A DNA stretch of 64,000 nucleotides from positions 17,702,001-17,766,000 of the forward strand of contig JARDYH010000005.1 in the NCBI GenBank assembly GCA_029215795.1, read 5' to 3'. Below, in pieces: positions 47,096-56,830 of the stretch (its first letter is position 1; every line of letters begins with the position of its first letter). Source of the DNA: Anniella stebbinsi. Lineage: Eukaryota > Chordata > Lepidosauria > Squamata > Anniellidae. Under the pieces are notes generated by a model. That model was not told the DNA's origin, made no database searches, and saw only the letters and a list, made by a program, of their open reading frames with translations. The position numbers were made by a program, and so were the translations under genes.

Positions 47096-48868
47096 ATCAG
47101 GACCAGGAGAATTCCCTGCTGTATGCATGCACAAATAAACATGCATATGATTTCCCTGTAAAGAGCACTGTTTCAATGGTGTATTCAGCATTATACCTTG
47201 AAAAAAACATTTCTCTCCTCCTGTTTCCACTGTATTCCTTACCCTGAAATAGCCAGTCTCCCTTGGCTTCATAAGCAGCTGTGTTACTAAACTGACCATA
47301 ACAGTTTCTTTCTTTGGAACTTTGGAATGTTTAAGAGAATGTTGAATCTCACCGAGCATCGTTCCAGCTGTGCTTATTATAAAAATAGCTGCCATTCGAT
47401 TGCATCCTGCAACATTTACTATCTGGATAGGCGGTTATTTGTGGGGTGCGGGGTGATATCAGAGGGAAGTCAGTGTGCAAATGTGCACACTCAATATTTT
47501 TAAAAGGCACGTCCAAAATCTCCCAGAAGACCAAGATAGAGGCAAACAGAGGGATTCCCGGGTAAATAAAGATATAAGAACTTTCAGCTGTAATGTCAGA
47601 GGTGCAACATTGGAAGGGGGGGAAGGGGACTGAAAACCCATTGCAATTCTGATGGGGGGAGGTGGCAAACTTTGACAGGGGCTGAAGGTTTCCACTGTTG
47701 TCCAGCGTTCCTCCCAGTTGCTGGGACACACCATTTTTCTCTCCCAAAAACTTCGGGGAGCAATGCTATGTGACGATATAGCATCATTCCTGGGAGCTTT
47801 TAGGAATGGAAATGGTGGCCACTGGCTGTAAGGAGGAGCGCTAGGTGGCAATGAGTTCTCCCAACACCCCATGATTTCCACACCTCAAAAAAAAAAAAAA
47901 GTTCGCCTAAATGTCCCCCTGCCAAACCATCATCTGTGAATATGGTAGCAATTAGGGAGGGGGAGTATTTTCATTCAGCTCTCAATTTGCTAATAAAATC
48001 TTTCAGATTCCAGGGATTAACGCAATCAAAGCTCTGCTGTACAACTATTGCCCCTCTAAGATAGCTGCTCATGGTGTGTCTACTGGTCCCACTTTTGCCT
48101 CTGGTAAACAGGTGTTGCAGGTTCCTGTATTGTTTCAAAAACCTACAAAATGTGTTTAACCAGAGGCAACAACTGAACACACACACACATTTATCTATCT
48201 ATCTGTGTACACCATAAGAAGCTTCTCTCGAACCACTTTCAACTCCTCCCAAAAACGATTCCCTGTCTTCCACCACAAACTAGCAATTCTCCTTTGCCCC
48301 AATTTTCTAGAATAGATGCCAACAATACTTATCAAACAGAGGTCAAAGCAACAAACAGGAAGCATAGGCGGCTGTGCTGCAAGAGGGCCTTAATCCTAAA
48401 CTAATTCCCAGAAAAAATATTCCATAGGGGAATGTAGTGTGTGCCATGTCCAAACAACATCATAGCGGTAACATGTGCAAGCACACGGAAGTTTGTGTAG
48501 TGTTTTCTTTAGTTTCAATGAAAAATAATAATTGTGCTTATAAACATATAGGGAAGTGAATCATTCTCATTTTAATATGCTGTTATGTGGAGATGTGTTT
48601 TTGGTTTGGTTTGGCTTTGGTAAAAGATTATTTTTAAATATAACATTCCTAATCTTCAGAAATAGGCATAATAAGAAAACCTATTTTTGAAATGCCCACA
48701 CCAGCATTCTGCCTCTTGAGTTGGCTCACAACAGCAATAAGAACCATATATCAAATCAATCCAGAACTAGTGTACTAAAAACCTCATGAAAGTAACAAAT
48801 CAATAAAAAAATAACATAGCAACAGAGACTTAACAGCAATGTTGAGATCTGCTTTTGTTTTTGGCCAT
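47096..48868. other. No gene recognised
   Basis: A poly-A run lies at 47887-47900 and (CA)n/(TATC)n tracts at 48179-48206. The minus-strand frames at 47349-47881 have no recognised domain. Confidence 0.4.
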
Positions 48869-49090
48869 TCATGGAATAACGGCCTGTAAAAACAACATTC
48901 CAGCAGACCCAAGATCTGATCTCAAGCTTCTTGAACTGTTTTTAGGCTTACCAGCTATTTTACCAATCCCAGCTCCAGCTCCTCTGCTTTTCTCAGCAGG
49001 TTGATATGGGGACATTAGCAGGTGATAACATTCCTCTCTGTCTTTCACCTGCTGATTTTGATTTCTGCAGATCAAGCCCAAAGGTGCCAT
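48869..49090 (-). other. Unrecognised minus-strand frame with Gly-rich patch
   Basis: An open stretch of 73 codons, with GAGAGIGKIAGKPKNSSR in its middle. It lies about 0.85 kb from the truncated Polinton ATPase, on the same strand. It might be a scrap of a Polinton virion gene, but I cannot identify a family and it may be non-coding. Confidence 0.2.
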
Positions 49091-49164
49091 CAGGTCAGAA
49101 CTTAAGGACAGAAGTTCAGGGACCCACTTAGCAGGAGGACCCCAAATACTAGTAATACTTCGGA

Positions 49165-49470
49165 CCTTGCCTGAATCTCTGCAGAGATAGGATTGTACTC
49201 CCTCAATGCCCCCAGAGAACTAGACTAAAGGATCGTTCCATTTTTGCCCAGCAGAAAGGCAGTCTGGTTGAAGTACTCATCTGCCAGGACCTGACTGGAG
49301 GAAGAAAGAGAAGGGGAGGGGTGGAGTGGAAGAGCAAGCGAGTGAAGGAACGAAAGAGCAGCTATTCAGATGAAAGGGATCATAAGCTTGATGAGCTTCT
49401 GCATCAGAGGTAAAAAAACATGGAGGAAAACTGGGGGGGGGGGGGAATTGAGTGTGATGGAGGTCAAAAT
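49165..49470 (+). repeat. Unidentified dispersed repeat, copy 2
   Basis: Matches 42535-42835 along about 290 bp (see there), with a poly-G run at 49433-49444. It lies directly left of the Polinton relic. Confidence 0.75.
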
Positions 49471-49622
49471 GAGGCCCAAACAGAGGGAAGTAGCAAGGGA
49501 ACAGCAAGGTTTAAAGAAGTACAAAACATCTTTACAAAATCAAACCTAAGAGGGCAAATAAATAAATTTAAAAAATAGAAAAAGCAGCCCAGTGAGGATG
49601 CCCAGTAACCATGGCATGTTGA

Positions 49623-49976
49623 ATGTCAATTTGGAAAAGAGAAGCAAAATACTGGCAGGTGTCAGCAGCTTTTAAAGCTATTTTCACACAAGATGGAAGA
49701 GTTCCTGTCAAAATACAGACAGACAAAGGCCGTGAGTTCCTAAACAGGGCCGTGAATCACCTATTCAAAAAACATGGAGTACACCATTTTGTTACCAATA
49801 ACGAAGTCAAAGCAGGGGTTGTGGAGCGCTTCAAAAGAACTTTAAAAACAAAAATGTGGAGGTATTTCACCGCTAACAATAAATTCACCTATATTGATGT
49901 TTTACCCCAATTCCTAAAAAGTTATAACCAAAGCTTTCACAGAACTATAAAAACTAGACCCGTTGATGTTAATTGA
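49623..49976 (+). pseudogene. Polinton/Maverick-type integrase fragment
   Basis: A 117-codon fragment of the retrovirus-like integrase of Polinton/Maverick elements (adintoviruses), which inserts their linear DNA into host DNA. Visible are the second catalytic Asp in QTDKGREF (residue 34) and the catalytic Glu in VVERFKRTLK (residue 68). The family-typical KMWRYFT, LKSYNQSFHRTI and RPVDVN segments follow. The first catalytic Asp and the N-terminal zinc-binding part are missing, as is the C-terminal part. The ATG at 49623 is therefore just the first Met in the open stretch. The fragment ends where the opposing ATPase fragment begins, with the two reading frames overlapping by 40 bases, so a deletion or inversion has joined them. 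Not functional. Confidence 0.88.
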
Positions 49977-50509
49977 TGTTTATTGACAGGCAAAAGTTCA
50001 TCAAGGTTTTCAGGCATTCCCTCCACAAACTTAATAAATGGGTATTTACACAACAGATCTTTGTACAAAGGCTGCCAACAACCATAACACCATACAATAT
50101 TTGAAGGTACAATTGAAAACACACTTTGAGCATTGTCCAACATTTTTTTGATGAAAAAACTTTTCCCACAGTTGCTAGGCCCTGCTAGAATAGCTGAAAA
50201 TGAATGTTTCCAACGTGTATCCATATTAAAAAAACCATAAGGCAGTGTGGTAAATCTTTCAGTAACTGTTTTGTCGTATACTACTTTTTGAGTTTTTCTG
50301 AGAGCCTTTGATTCAAGAGTCCACTTGGCTTTGTTCCTTACAATACCTGGTTGTTGTACTACAATCTCTAGAGACGGGCCCTGCCCCCTGTCTGAGACGT
50401 AGTCAAAAACCAGATCTTTGAGACTGTTGAAATTATTTTTTTCACAATTGAGAGGGTACCTCTGGATTCTCAGCAGAAGGAATTGTTTCAGAAAGTGATG
50501 TGACAGCAT
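49937..50509 (-). pseudogene. Polinton-type packaging ATPase, C-terminally truncated
   Basis: A 190-codon frame. The Walker A motif GPSNCGKS lies at residues 110-117, preceded by WKHSFSAILA and followed by FFIKKML. Then come IVWCYGCWQPLYKDL and FVEGMPENLDELLP, the pattern of the FtsK/HerA-type genome-packaging ATPase (A32-like) of Polintons and adintoviruses. The match stops near 49980, before the Walker B acidic pair. The last codons are antisense of the integrase fragment. The ATPase proper may start at Met-96; the 95 residues before it are of unknown origin. The frame begins 11 bases after the stop codon of the five-exon gene on the same strand, a virus-like tight spacing. It is judged broken. 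Confidence 0.85.
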
Positions 50510-50520
50510 TTCTTCTATTT

Positions 50521-51258
50521 TTACAGTTCAAGAGTGTTTTTTTCGGCTCTGATTAATATTTTACTCATCCTCCACCTCCAATATGGCAAACGGTTGTTGC
50601 GCGGCCTCTGCCTCCAATACGGCAAACACTTGTTGTACGGTTTTTTCAGGCGGTCCCTTTTCCAGAACCTATGGCCTCCATTTACTTGTACATGTTTAAA
50701 GAATGTGTTGCCATGAACAGAGCACTTTTGATGTTTTTTAATATTATGAGAAGAATCTGTCACATTCTCCTGCTTATTATTACCATTAAACAACAAAGAT
50801 ACACCATCATTAGTTCTACGTTTCATGAGGGTCCAGGCTTTTTTCACATTATTCATTGAGCATGCAAGAAAGATAGCAAGCTCAACAAATGACATCTCTT
50901 CAAGACATATTGACCCAGGGTCAGGGGAGGCAGACAATAGGGATTCCTCAAATCTCGGCTTCTTAGTTTTTGGCCACTGGTTATCCTGTTGCTCTGCACA
51001 GTCTCTTTTCACAGATATAGATTTCTTATCTAAAACAAAGGACAAACAAGAGAAAAGGGTACATCCTTGTTAGTTATGTACACACGGTCTCTCTGCCTCT
51101 CTCTCTTTCACAAATACAAGCCCCCATGCACCATATACTTACCAATGCTTTTTCTAGTTGACAGACCTGTGATATTAGTTTTCTTTATAGGAGTTTTGTC
51201 AGGTATGTTGTCCCCTGTAAAAAACAATAGGAAAAAGACACATCAGTAGATCTCATAC

Positions 51259-51293
<35 letters not shown>

Positions 51294-51723
51294 CCCTATG
51301 CTGCTGTACCTGTTTCTTCATCATCATCATCAAGATTAATATGTTTGGTTTTTCTTGTTGTTTTCTTATGTAGCTTAATCACAGCAGATTCCTGAGCATC
51401 AGGGCTGCTTTCTACAATCAAACAACAACAACAACAAAAAAAACTTCAGTTTGCAGGCATTATCTGCCACATGTTTGACAATTACTATAAAAATACAGTT
51501 TTACCCTCACTACCAGATGTAGAGGTAAGGAATGCTGTGACTTGTTTCTTAAAAGGAGGGTTGGGTGTTATGAAGTCTTCTGAAAATAACAATACACATA
51601 TGTTGTTACTTTTCAGAGGAAGTATAATGTTATTTTACATTAAAAATAATTTAAAAAACCCAAAAACTTACCCAAGTCTTTATCAGGTGAGTCTCCTGGT
51701 GTGCAGTTTACCTTCTTTTCCAT
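50521..51723 (-). CDS. Unrecognised five-exon gene beside the Polinton relic
   Basis: Five exons on the minus strand: 51723-51672, 51579-51505, 51411-51310, 51214-51143 and 51029-50521. Their lengths are 52, 75, 102, 72 and 509 nt. Donors are GTAAGT, GTAAAA, GTACAG and GTAAGT, and each acceptor is a pyrimidine-rich tract ending in AG. All four introns are phase 1 and short (92, 93, 95 and 113 nt). The frame stays open for 269 codons to a TAA, which is unlikely by chance. The predicted product is hydrophilic and charged. It has a Lys/Arg-rich patch and an acidic DDDDEE run in exon 3, KTKKPRF in exon 5, and two tandem LPYWRxR units near the C terminus, which a roughly 30-bp DNA repeat encodes. 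No known domain or membrane segment is seen. The position fits an accessory gene of an adintovirus-like element; a host gene is possible. Exon joins are predictions. Confidence 0.6.
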
Positions 51724-51892
51724 CTTTTCACTTAAATTTACGCCCTCTATAGGCTGGAAGCGTTATTTGCTCTGGTGGTGAATAACAGGTGAAAAGTTGT
51801 TCCTTTGTGCATTTTAGACATGTATGGGCAAGCCATTATCCAGCCCCCCCACCCCCAAACACACACATTTATACCCGCAGTTTTGAGACATA
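51724..51892. promoter_or_regulatory. Candidate divergent promoter interval
   Basis: 169 bp separate the start codons of the minus-strand five-exon gene and the plus-strand BCL2-like gene. It contains a C-rich run, and a TTTATA at 51868-51873 that is too close to the plus-strand ATG to be its TATA box. CTATAG at about 51747-51752 is a weak candidate for the minus gene. Promoter function is inferred only from the head-to-head layout. Confidence 0.35.
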
Positions 51893-53151
51893 ATGGAGGG
51901 TCAAACAGCTAAGTTGGTTCATGGTTATTTGAACAAAATTTGTGGACAAATACCCCAAGGAACAACAGAATGCAAAGTAATATCAATTATACAGAAAACA
52001 ACCTCTAAAATTCAAGATGATGTTGAAGAAACGATAACGCCACTCATCAATAAGCTTCAAATCAATACTCTGGCTGATGCCATACAGACTTTCACAGTGG
52101 TGATGAATGGAGAATTTGCTGAAGGTAAAACTAACTGGGGATGGATTTTAACCATTTTTATGTTTGGAGGCCTGATTGCAAAGAAGCTAGAGACAAGGGA
52201 GAATATGGAACATTTTGCTAAATTTATCACATAGTATATAATAGGCTGACCATATGAAAAGGAGGACAGGGCTCATGTAACTTTAACAGTTGTAGAAAAA
52301 AGGGAATTTCAGCCAGTGTCATTTGTATGCAATTAGTTCCTGGTGAAATTCCCTCTTCATCACAACAATTAAAGTTGCAGGGGCCCTGCCTTCTTTTGTA
52401 TATGGTCACTCTAGTATAGTGCCTGCAACTTTGACTGTTGTGATGAAGAGGGAATTTCACCAGGTACTAATTGCATACAAATGACACTGGCTGAAATTCC
52501 CTTTTCTCTGCAACTGTTAAAGTTACATGAGCCCTGTCCTCCTTTTCATATGGTCAGCCTAGTATATAATAAACACTAAAACAATGTGGATTCTTGCAAA
52601 TGGTGGCTGGGTGAGTTTAACATTTTTAAAAAAATTATGGGTATTTAAAATGTTTTAAATATTTTTAAATTGTACTATGTTTTAATTATATTTTTATTTT
52701 ATTTTTTGTATATCGCTATATGTTTTAACTGAACATATTTTGAGATTTTAAGAAATAATAATAATAAAATAGCCAATACCATTTTTAAACCTGAGATTTT
52801 AAGAAATAATAGTACTAATAATACTTCTTATTCTTGTCATTATTATTATTATTATTAAGGGAACTATATTGGGTTGGGGCCTATGGTTAGCACAGAGTTA
52901 TACTAATATTGTATTTAAATACAAACATAATATTCTGACAAAACACAATTTTTTTAAAAAAAATTGTATTGCAGGAAAAAGGATTTGTGACTACATTTGA
53001 AGACAGAAAACCCTGGTTATCCCTCTACAATGTGACAACAAAAATCATCGCTGCCTGCAGAAATTATTTTTTCCCTAAAATGGTTAATATATCCTGCATA
53101 ACAGTAAAAAAAATAAATATTCCAGAAACTTGTTCTATTTACTGTAGCTAA
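51893..53151 (+). pseudogene. BCL2A1-like apoptosis regulator, two exons, interrupted
   Basis: Exon 1 (51893-52610, including an insertion) encodes a BCL2-family protein. A BH3-like helix lies near residues 29-46, and the BH1 segment EFAEGKTNWGWILTIFMFGG at residues 74-93. After the insertion, exon 1 resumes with the BH2-type WILANGGW and a GTGAGT donor. The family's conserved intron sits exactly after this Gly-Gly-Trp. Exon 2 (52975-53151) follows a GCAG acceptor and starts EKGFVTTFEDRKPW, as BCL2A1 proteins do. Family members bind BH3 proteins and block BAX/BAK-driven apoptosis. Odd points: BH1 has NWGW where the family normally has NWGR. A TAG stop (52232-52234) ends the frame at 113 codons, before BH2. 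A hAT MITE sits at 52242-52561. It may be a dead gene or a truncated one; host or viral origin is undecided. Confidence 0.8.
52242..52561. mobile_element. hAT-type foldback MITE, copy 6, inside the BCL2-like exon
   Basis: 320 bp from TAGGCTGACCATATGAAAAG to CTTTTCATATGGTCAGCCTA. GTATATAA is duplicated exactly at 52234-52241 and 52562-52569. The last base of the stop codon at 52232-52234 is the first base of the left duplication, so the two events are adjacent but separate. Confidence 0.95.
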
Positions 53152-53775
53152 TTTTGTGGGTTACTGTTAAAAAAGGGAGGGTTTCAAGAGGAAATGCAAG
53201 GAATAAATTGTAACAGGGCAGCTCTTGCATACCAGAATAACAAAGAGACAGCTCAGGAAAAGATTGTTTAAAAAAATCTTCACTCTGGGCCTGCCAGTTC
53301 TCCTGGCTTAAGAATTGCAAATTAAGCATGGCCCATTCAGACATATATCACATTATTTTCCCCTAAAATGGTTAATATTCCCTACACAGTAGGGTGACCG
53401 GATAAAATCCAGGTCAGGGCTCATGTAACTTTAACAGTTGTAGAAAAAAGGGAATTTCAGCCAGTGTCGTTTGTATGCAATTAGTTCCTGGTGAAATTCC
53501 CTCTTCATCACAACTGTTAAAGTTGCAGGGGCCCTGCCTTCTTTTGTATATGGTCACTCTAGTATAGTGCATGCACCTTTAACTGTTGTGATGAAGAGGG
53601 AATTTCACCAGGAACTAATTGCATACAAATGACACTGGCTGAAATTGCCTTTTCTCTACAACTGTTAAAGTTACATGAGCCCTGGCCTGGATTTTATCTG
53701 GTCACCCTACTACACAGAGCTATCAGCGACTGCTCTGTATAAAAGTAAATATTCTGGAAACTTTTCTTTACTATA
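53068..53775 (+). repeat. Tandem duplication of the exon 2 end, second copy split by a MITE
   Basis: TTCCCTAAAATGGTTAATAT and AAATATTCCAGAAACTT near 53070-53130 recur as TCCCCTAAAATGGTTAATAT at 53358 and AAATATTCTGGAAACTT near 53745. The MITE at 53390-53709 separates the two parts of the second copy. The offset is about 290 bp. Confidence 0.7.
53390..53709. mobile_element. hAT-type foldback MITE, copy 7
   Basis: TAGGGTGACCGGATAAAATC to TTTTATCTGGTCACCCTA, with CTACACAG duplicated exactly at 53382-53389 and 53710-53717. Confidence 0.95.
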
Positions 53776-54907
53776 TTTATTTTTTTAAAACATACAAACA
53801 TACAAACAAACAAACAAACAGGAGTTGAGGACATCTCCAAAACAGAACAGTGTTAACTATAATACCCCACAAACTCAATATTATTCAGATTACCAAGTAT
53901 ATTCAATGAAGATGAAGAAAAACATAAAAGTAGTTCTGTTTTTAAAGAAACAATTACAATGCCCCAGTCAAGTATAAAATGAACTTTATACTTTAGACAT
54001 TTCTTAACAATTCTCAGGTATATTTTACTTTTCTGTGGGAATAATTGGGAGAGAAGCATAATAAGCCATATGCATACATGTTATGGGGTTGGAGGGGTGG
54101 GGTGGGGTGGGGTGGGAAGCATACCCACATATAGTAGATTCTCAGGAACCTCCCTCCAGGTGGGTTCAGGAAAAAGAGAAATATCTCATCACAGAAACCA
54201 CTTTTTATAAAACCCCTGTATTGGTCTCACATAGTGACTGGTTACCCCTTGAGGAGAAATTCTAATTGGAGATTGGGTAACATGTGATCTTCCCACCCCC
54301 TCCCCCCTCTGAAAAAAGACCATGCGGCCCCACCATTTTGGTTCATCTTTTTATTGCATTTTACCTAAAATGTGGTCTGAATATGGTAAGTTTAAAAAAA
54401 AAGAGGAAAAACACAAACACACAAACGCACACGTCAATTTTCAAAATGTAGCATTTTTATTTTATTTTATTTTTTATTCAGGATTTTGCTTTACATCTGT
54501 AAAAATATTTATAGCGCCTGTTTTTAATAACATTCATTACATGGTTTAAAAATGACTCCTCAGATTTAATCAGAGTTTTATTCAGCATTTTTAAGGCGTG
54601 GTGTGATCTGCCAATTATAGTAATCAAAATTAAAACCATCTACACACTGTTGTGTTAGCACAAGACAGTTTAAGCTATATTCATTAAACAAAAACCTACG
54701 GTTTACAAAAACAATGTTAAGGCTCTACAGTTTCAAACCAAGCACCAAAAAGCAGGGAAATTGGGAGTTAAGGCTCACAAGCCTTAAGGCCACATCCTCC
54801 CTAAGGAGGCAGAAAGTGCAAGTGAAAGTCTCATTCTCCCAAAGCAGATAAACCATGAGGACAGGGTGGAGAATATGATATGCAGAGGTGACTGTGGGGT
54901 TGTGGAA
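53776..54907. other. No gene recognised
   Basis: AT-rich. (CAAA)n lies at about 53800-53820, and GGGGTGGGGTGGGGTGGGG at about 54094-54115 could form a G-quadruplex. No exon is supported. Confidence 0.45.
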
Positions 54908-55105
54908 AACAGTTAAAGTTGCAGGCACTATATTAGAGTGACCATATACAAAAGAAGGCAGGGCCCATGCACCTTTAACTGTTGTGATGAAGAGGGAATT
55001 TCACCAGGAACTAATTGCATACAAATGACACTGGCTGAAATTCCCTTTTCTCTACAACAGTTAAAGTTACAGGAGCCCTGACCTGGATTTTATCTGGTCA
55101 CCCTA
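54908..55105. mobile_element. hAT-type foldback MITE, 5'-truncated copy
   Basis: Starts inside the element at CAGTTAAAGTTGCAGGCAC and runs to ATCTGGTCACCCTA. The left third is missing. Confidence 0.85.
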
Positions 55106-55108
55106 CCT

Positions 55109-55418
55109 TAGGGTGACCATATGGAAAGGAAGACAGGGCTCCTGTATCTTTAATAGTTATATAGAAAAGGGAATTTCAGCAGGTATTATTTGTATTCCCT
55201 CTTCAGCACAATTAAAGCTGCAGGAGCCCTGCCCTCTTCTGTATTTGGTCACTCTGATATAGCTCCTGCAGCTTTAACTGTTGTGATGAAGAGGGAACCT
55301 CAGCAGGTGCTGCATACATACAAATGACACCGGCTGAAAATCCCTTTTCTTTGCATCTGTTAAAGATACAGGGGCCCTGTCCTCCTTTTCAGATGGTCAG
55401 CCTACATATGGTCACCCT
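55109..55418. mobile_element. hAT-type foldback MITE, copy 8, with doubled right end
   Basis: TAGGGTGACCATATGG to GATGGTCAGCCTA (55404), immediately followed by a second right terminus CATATGGTCACCCTA ending near 55418. This suggests one copy inserted in, or recombined with, another. Confidence 0.8.
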
Positions 55419-56605
55419 ACCTAACCTACCTCACTGGGCTTTTGTGTAGATAAAACGGAGGGAGGGGGGAGAACTGTTGCCCTATGGTCATCTGAGATCA
55501 TTACACTTAATTGGAATTAATACATTTCCAAGGAGGCTTCTGCCCTGTACTCCCCACCTCTCTCTTTTTATTAACCAAATTCAAGATGTCAGGGATGTCC
55601 GAATGTGACCTCGCATCAAGATCAGTTCTGAACTCTTCACAGAGATAGAACAATAGAGTCCTCATGAGAAACTTGGCACTTCCATGGACTTTTGTTCTTG
55701 CCTTGTTTAGCAAGGGAAGCCCGGAAGATTTCCCTGCTGCATTCCTGTTAACACTAAGGGATATGGCTTCCCCCCCACCCCATCTACGTTTGCCCTTTCA
55801 GAGAAGTAGCAAACAGTACAGCCAGCCATTTGGCTTTGAGTAATAAATTCCGTTCTTGGAAACAGGGCCTTTGAGGGTTCCTGTTTTTTGCCTGTCTCTG
55901 ACTAAGGAGTGAAGGGAAGCTTTACATTCCTTTACTTGTATGGTAAACGCAGCCCTCGAATATCCATGGCTGGAAGGGATAGGGGAGCTGACTTCCTGGG
56001 ATTCTGAGCAAGACTGATGCTGTTGTGCCAAGGGGCTTAACGGGCTATGCGCCGGTGGAAACTCCCTGAGATGCTTCGTGGAGCTTTCACTGACACATCG
56101 TGGAAGGCGTGTGCCAGGAATCGGTAGACGGGGGCAGGCACCTACACGTCCCCCAGACAGTAAGAGAACCCATCTTTCCCTTAAGAGCTTTAAACACCAC
56201 GGTGATGCGAGCCAATTCTTTTTTAAGCACGGCAGTGAGACATGGTGTTGTGTCACAGCTCACAGTACTCCGAGCAAGCACTGATTCAGAGGTATCAGCT
56301 GTGGGCTGGCCACGGACTCACCAGACATGCTGACTCATACGACCCCACAGCTACAGAACCTCAATATGGAGGCTCTACATCACTGCTGACACAGAACAGG
56401 GGTTGGAGCTGATCCTCCCGCCGGGGTACAGTTTCGGATCCATCGGTCAGCTGGGGGTGTTTCCACACTAGGTGTTTATTCTGGAATTGGCACTCTTTGT
56501 TCACTTACCCACCCCCCACCCCCCACCCCCCACCCCCGGGGCATCTACATGACGTTTTCATGAAATCCTTGTTCTCCTGCATTTGTCTTTTCTTCACAAA
56601 ATCTG
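55419..56605. other. No gene assigned; one coding-like minus frame
   Basis: The minus-strand stretch 55507-55713 is open for 68 codons with a mixed, protein-like composition (LCEEFRTDLDARSHSDIPDI). I do not recognise it. A (CCCCCA)n tract is at about 56511-56538. Confidence 0.35.
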
Positions 56606-56830
56606 GGTGCTTCCAGATGAGTTTTCTTTTACTATAGAATCACACTGCCTCCTGAATTTTAACTGGGACCAGATGATATTATCTTCAATGTGTAGCCCTC
56701 ATGTCTTTCTCCACCATTTCTTCCACCTCTTTTTCCTTTCCAGAAAAAAAACCCGTTGAAGAAGAAACTACAGAATAGCTGCACCATGCATTTTCATTGG
56801 TAGTGATGGTGGCCCTCTATGTGGAAGCAC
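56606..56830 (+). mobile_element. MITE with GGGTGCTTCCAGATGAG start, copy 3
   Basis: GGGTGCTTCCAGATGAG at the left and CTATGTGGAAGCACC at the right, which are partial inverted repeats. TTTAACTGGGACCAGATGAT inside matches the copy at 22766. Confidence 0.7.

Noticed and set aside
49623..49976. LTR-retrotransposon or retroviral integrase
   Set aside because: The VERFKRTLKTKMWRYF and RPVDVN pattern and the adjacent packaging ATPase fit Polintons better; no LTRs, protease or reverse transcriptase are present.
51868..51873. TTTATA as the TATA box of the BCL2-like gene
   Set aside because: It lies only about 20 bases before the ATG, so transcription from it would start at or beyond the start codon.
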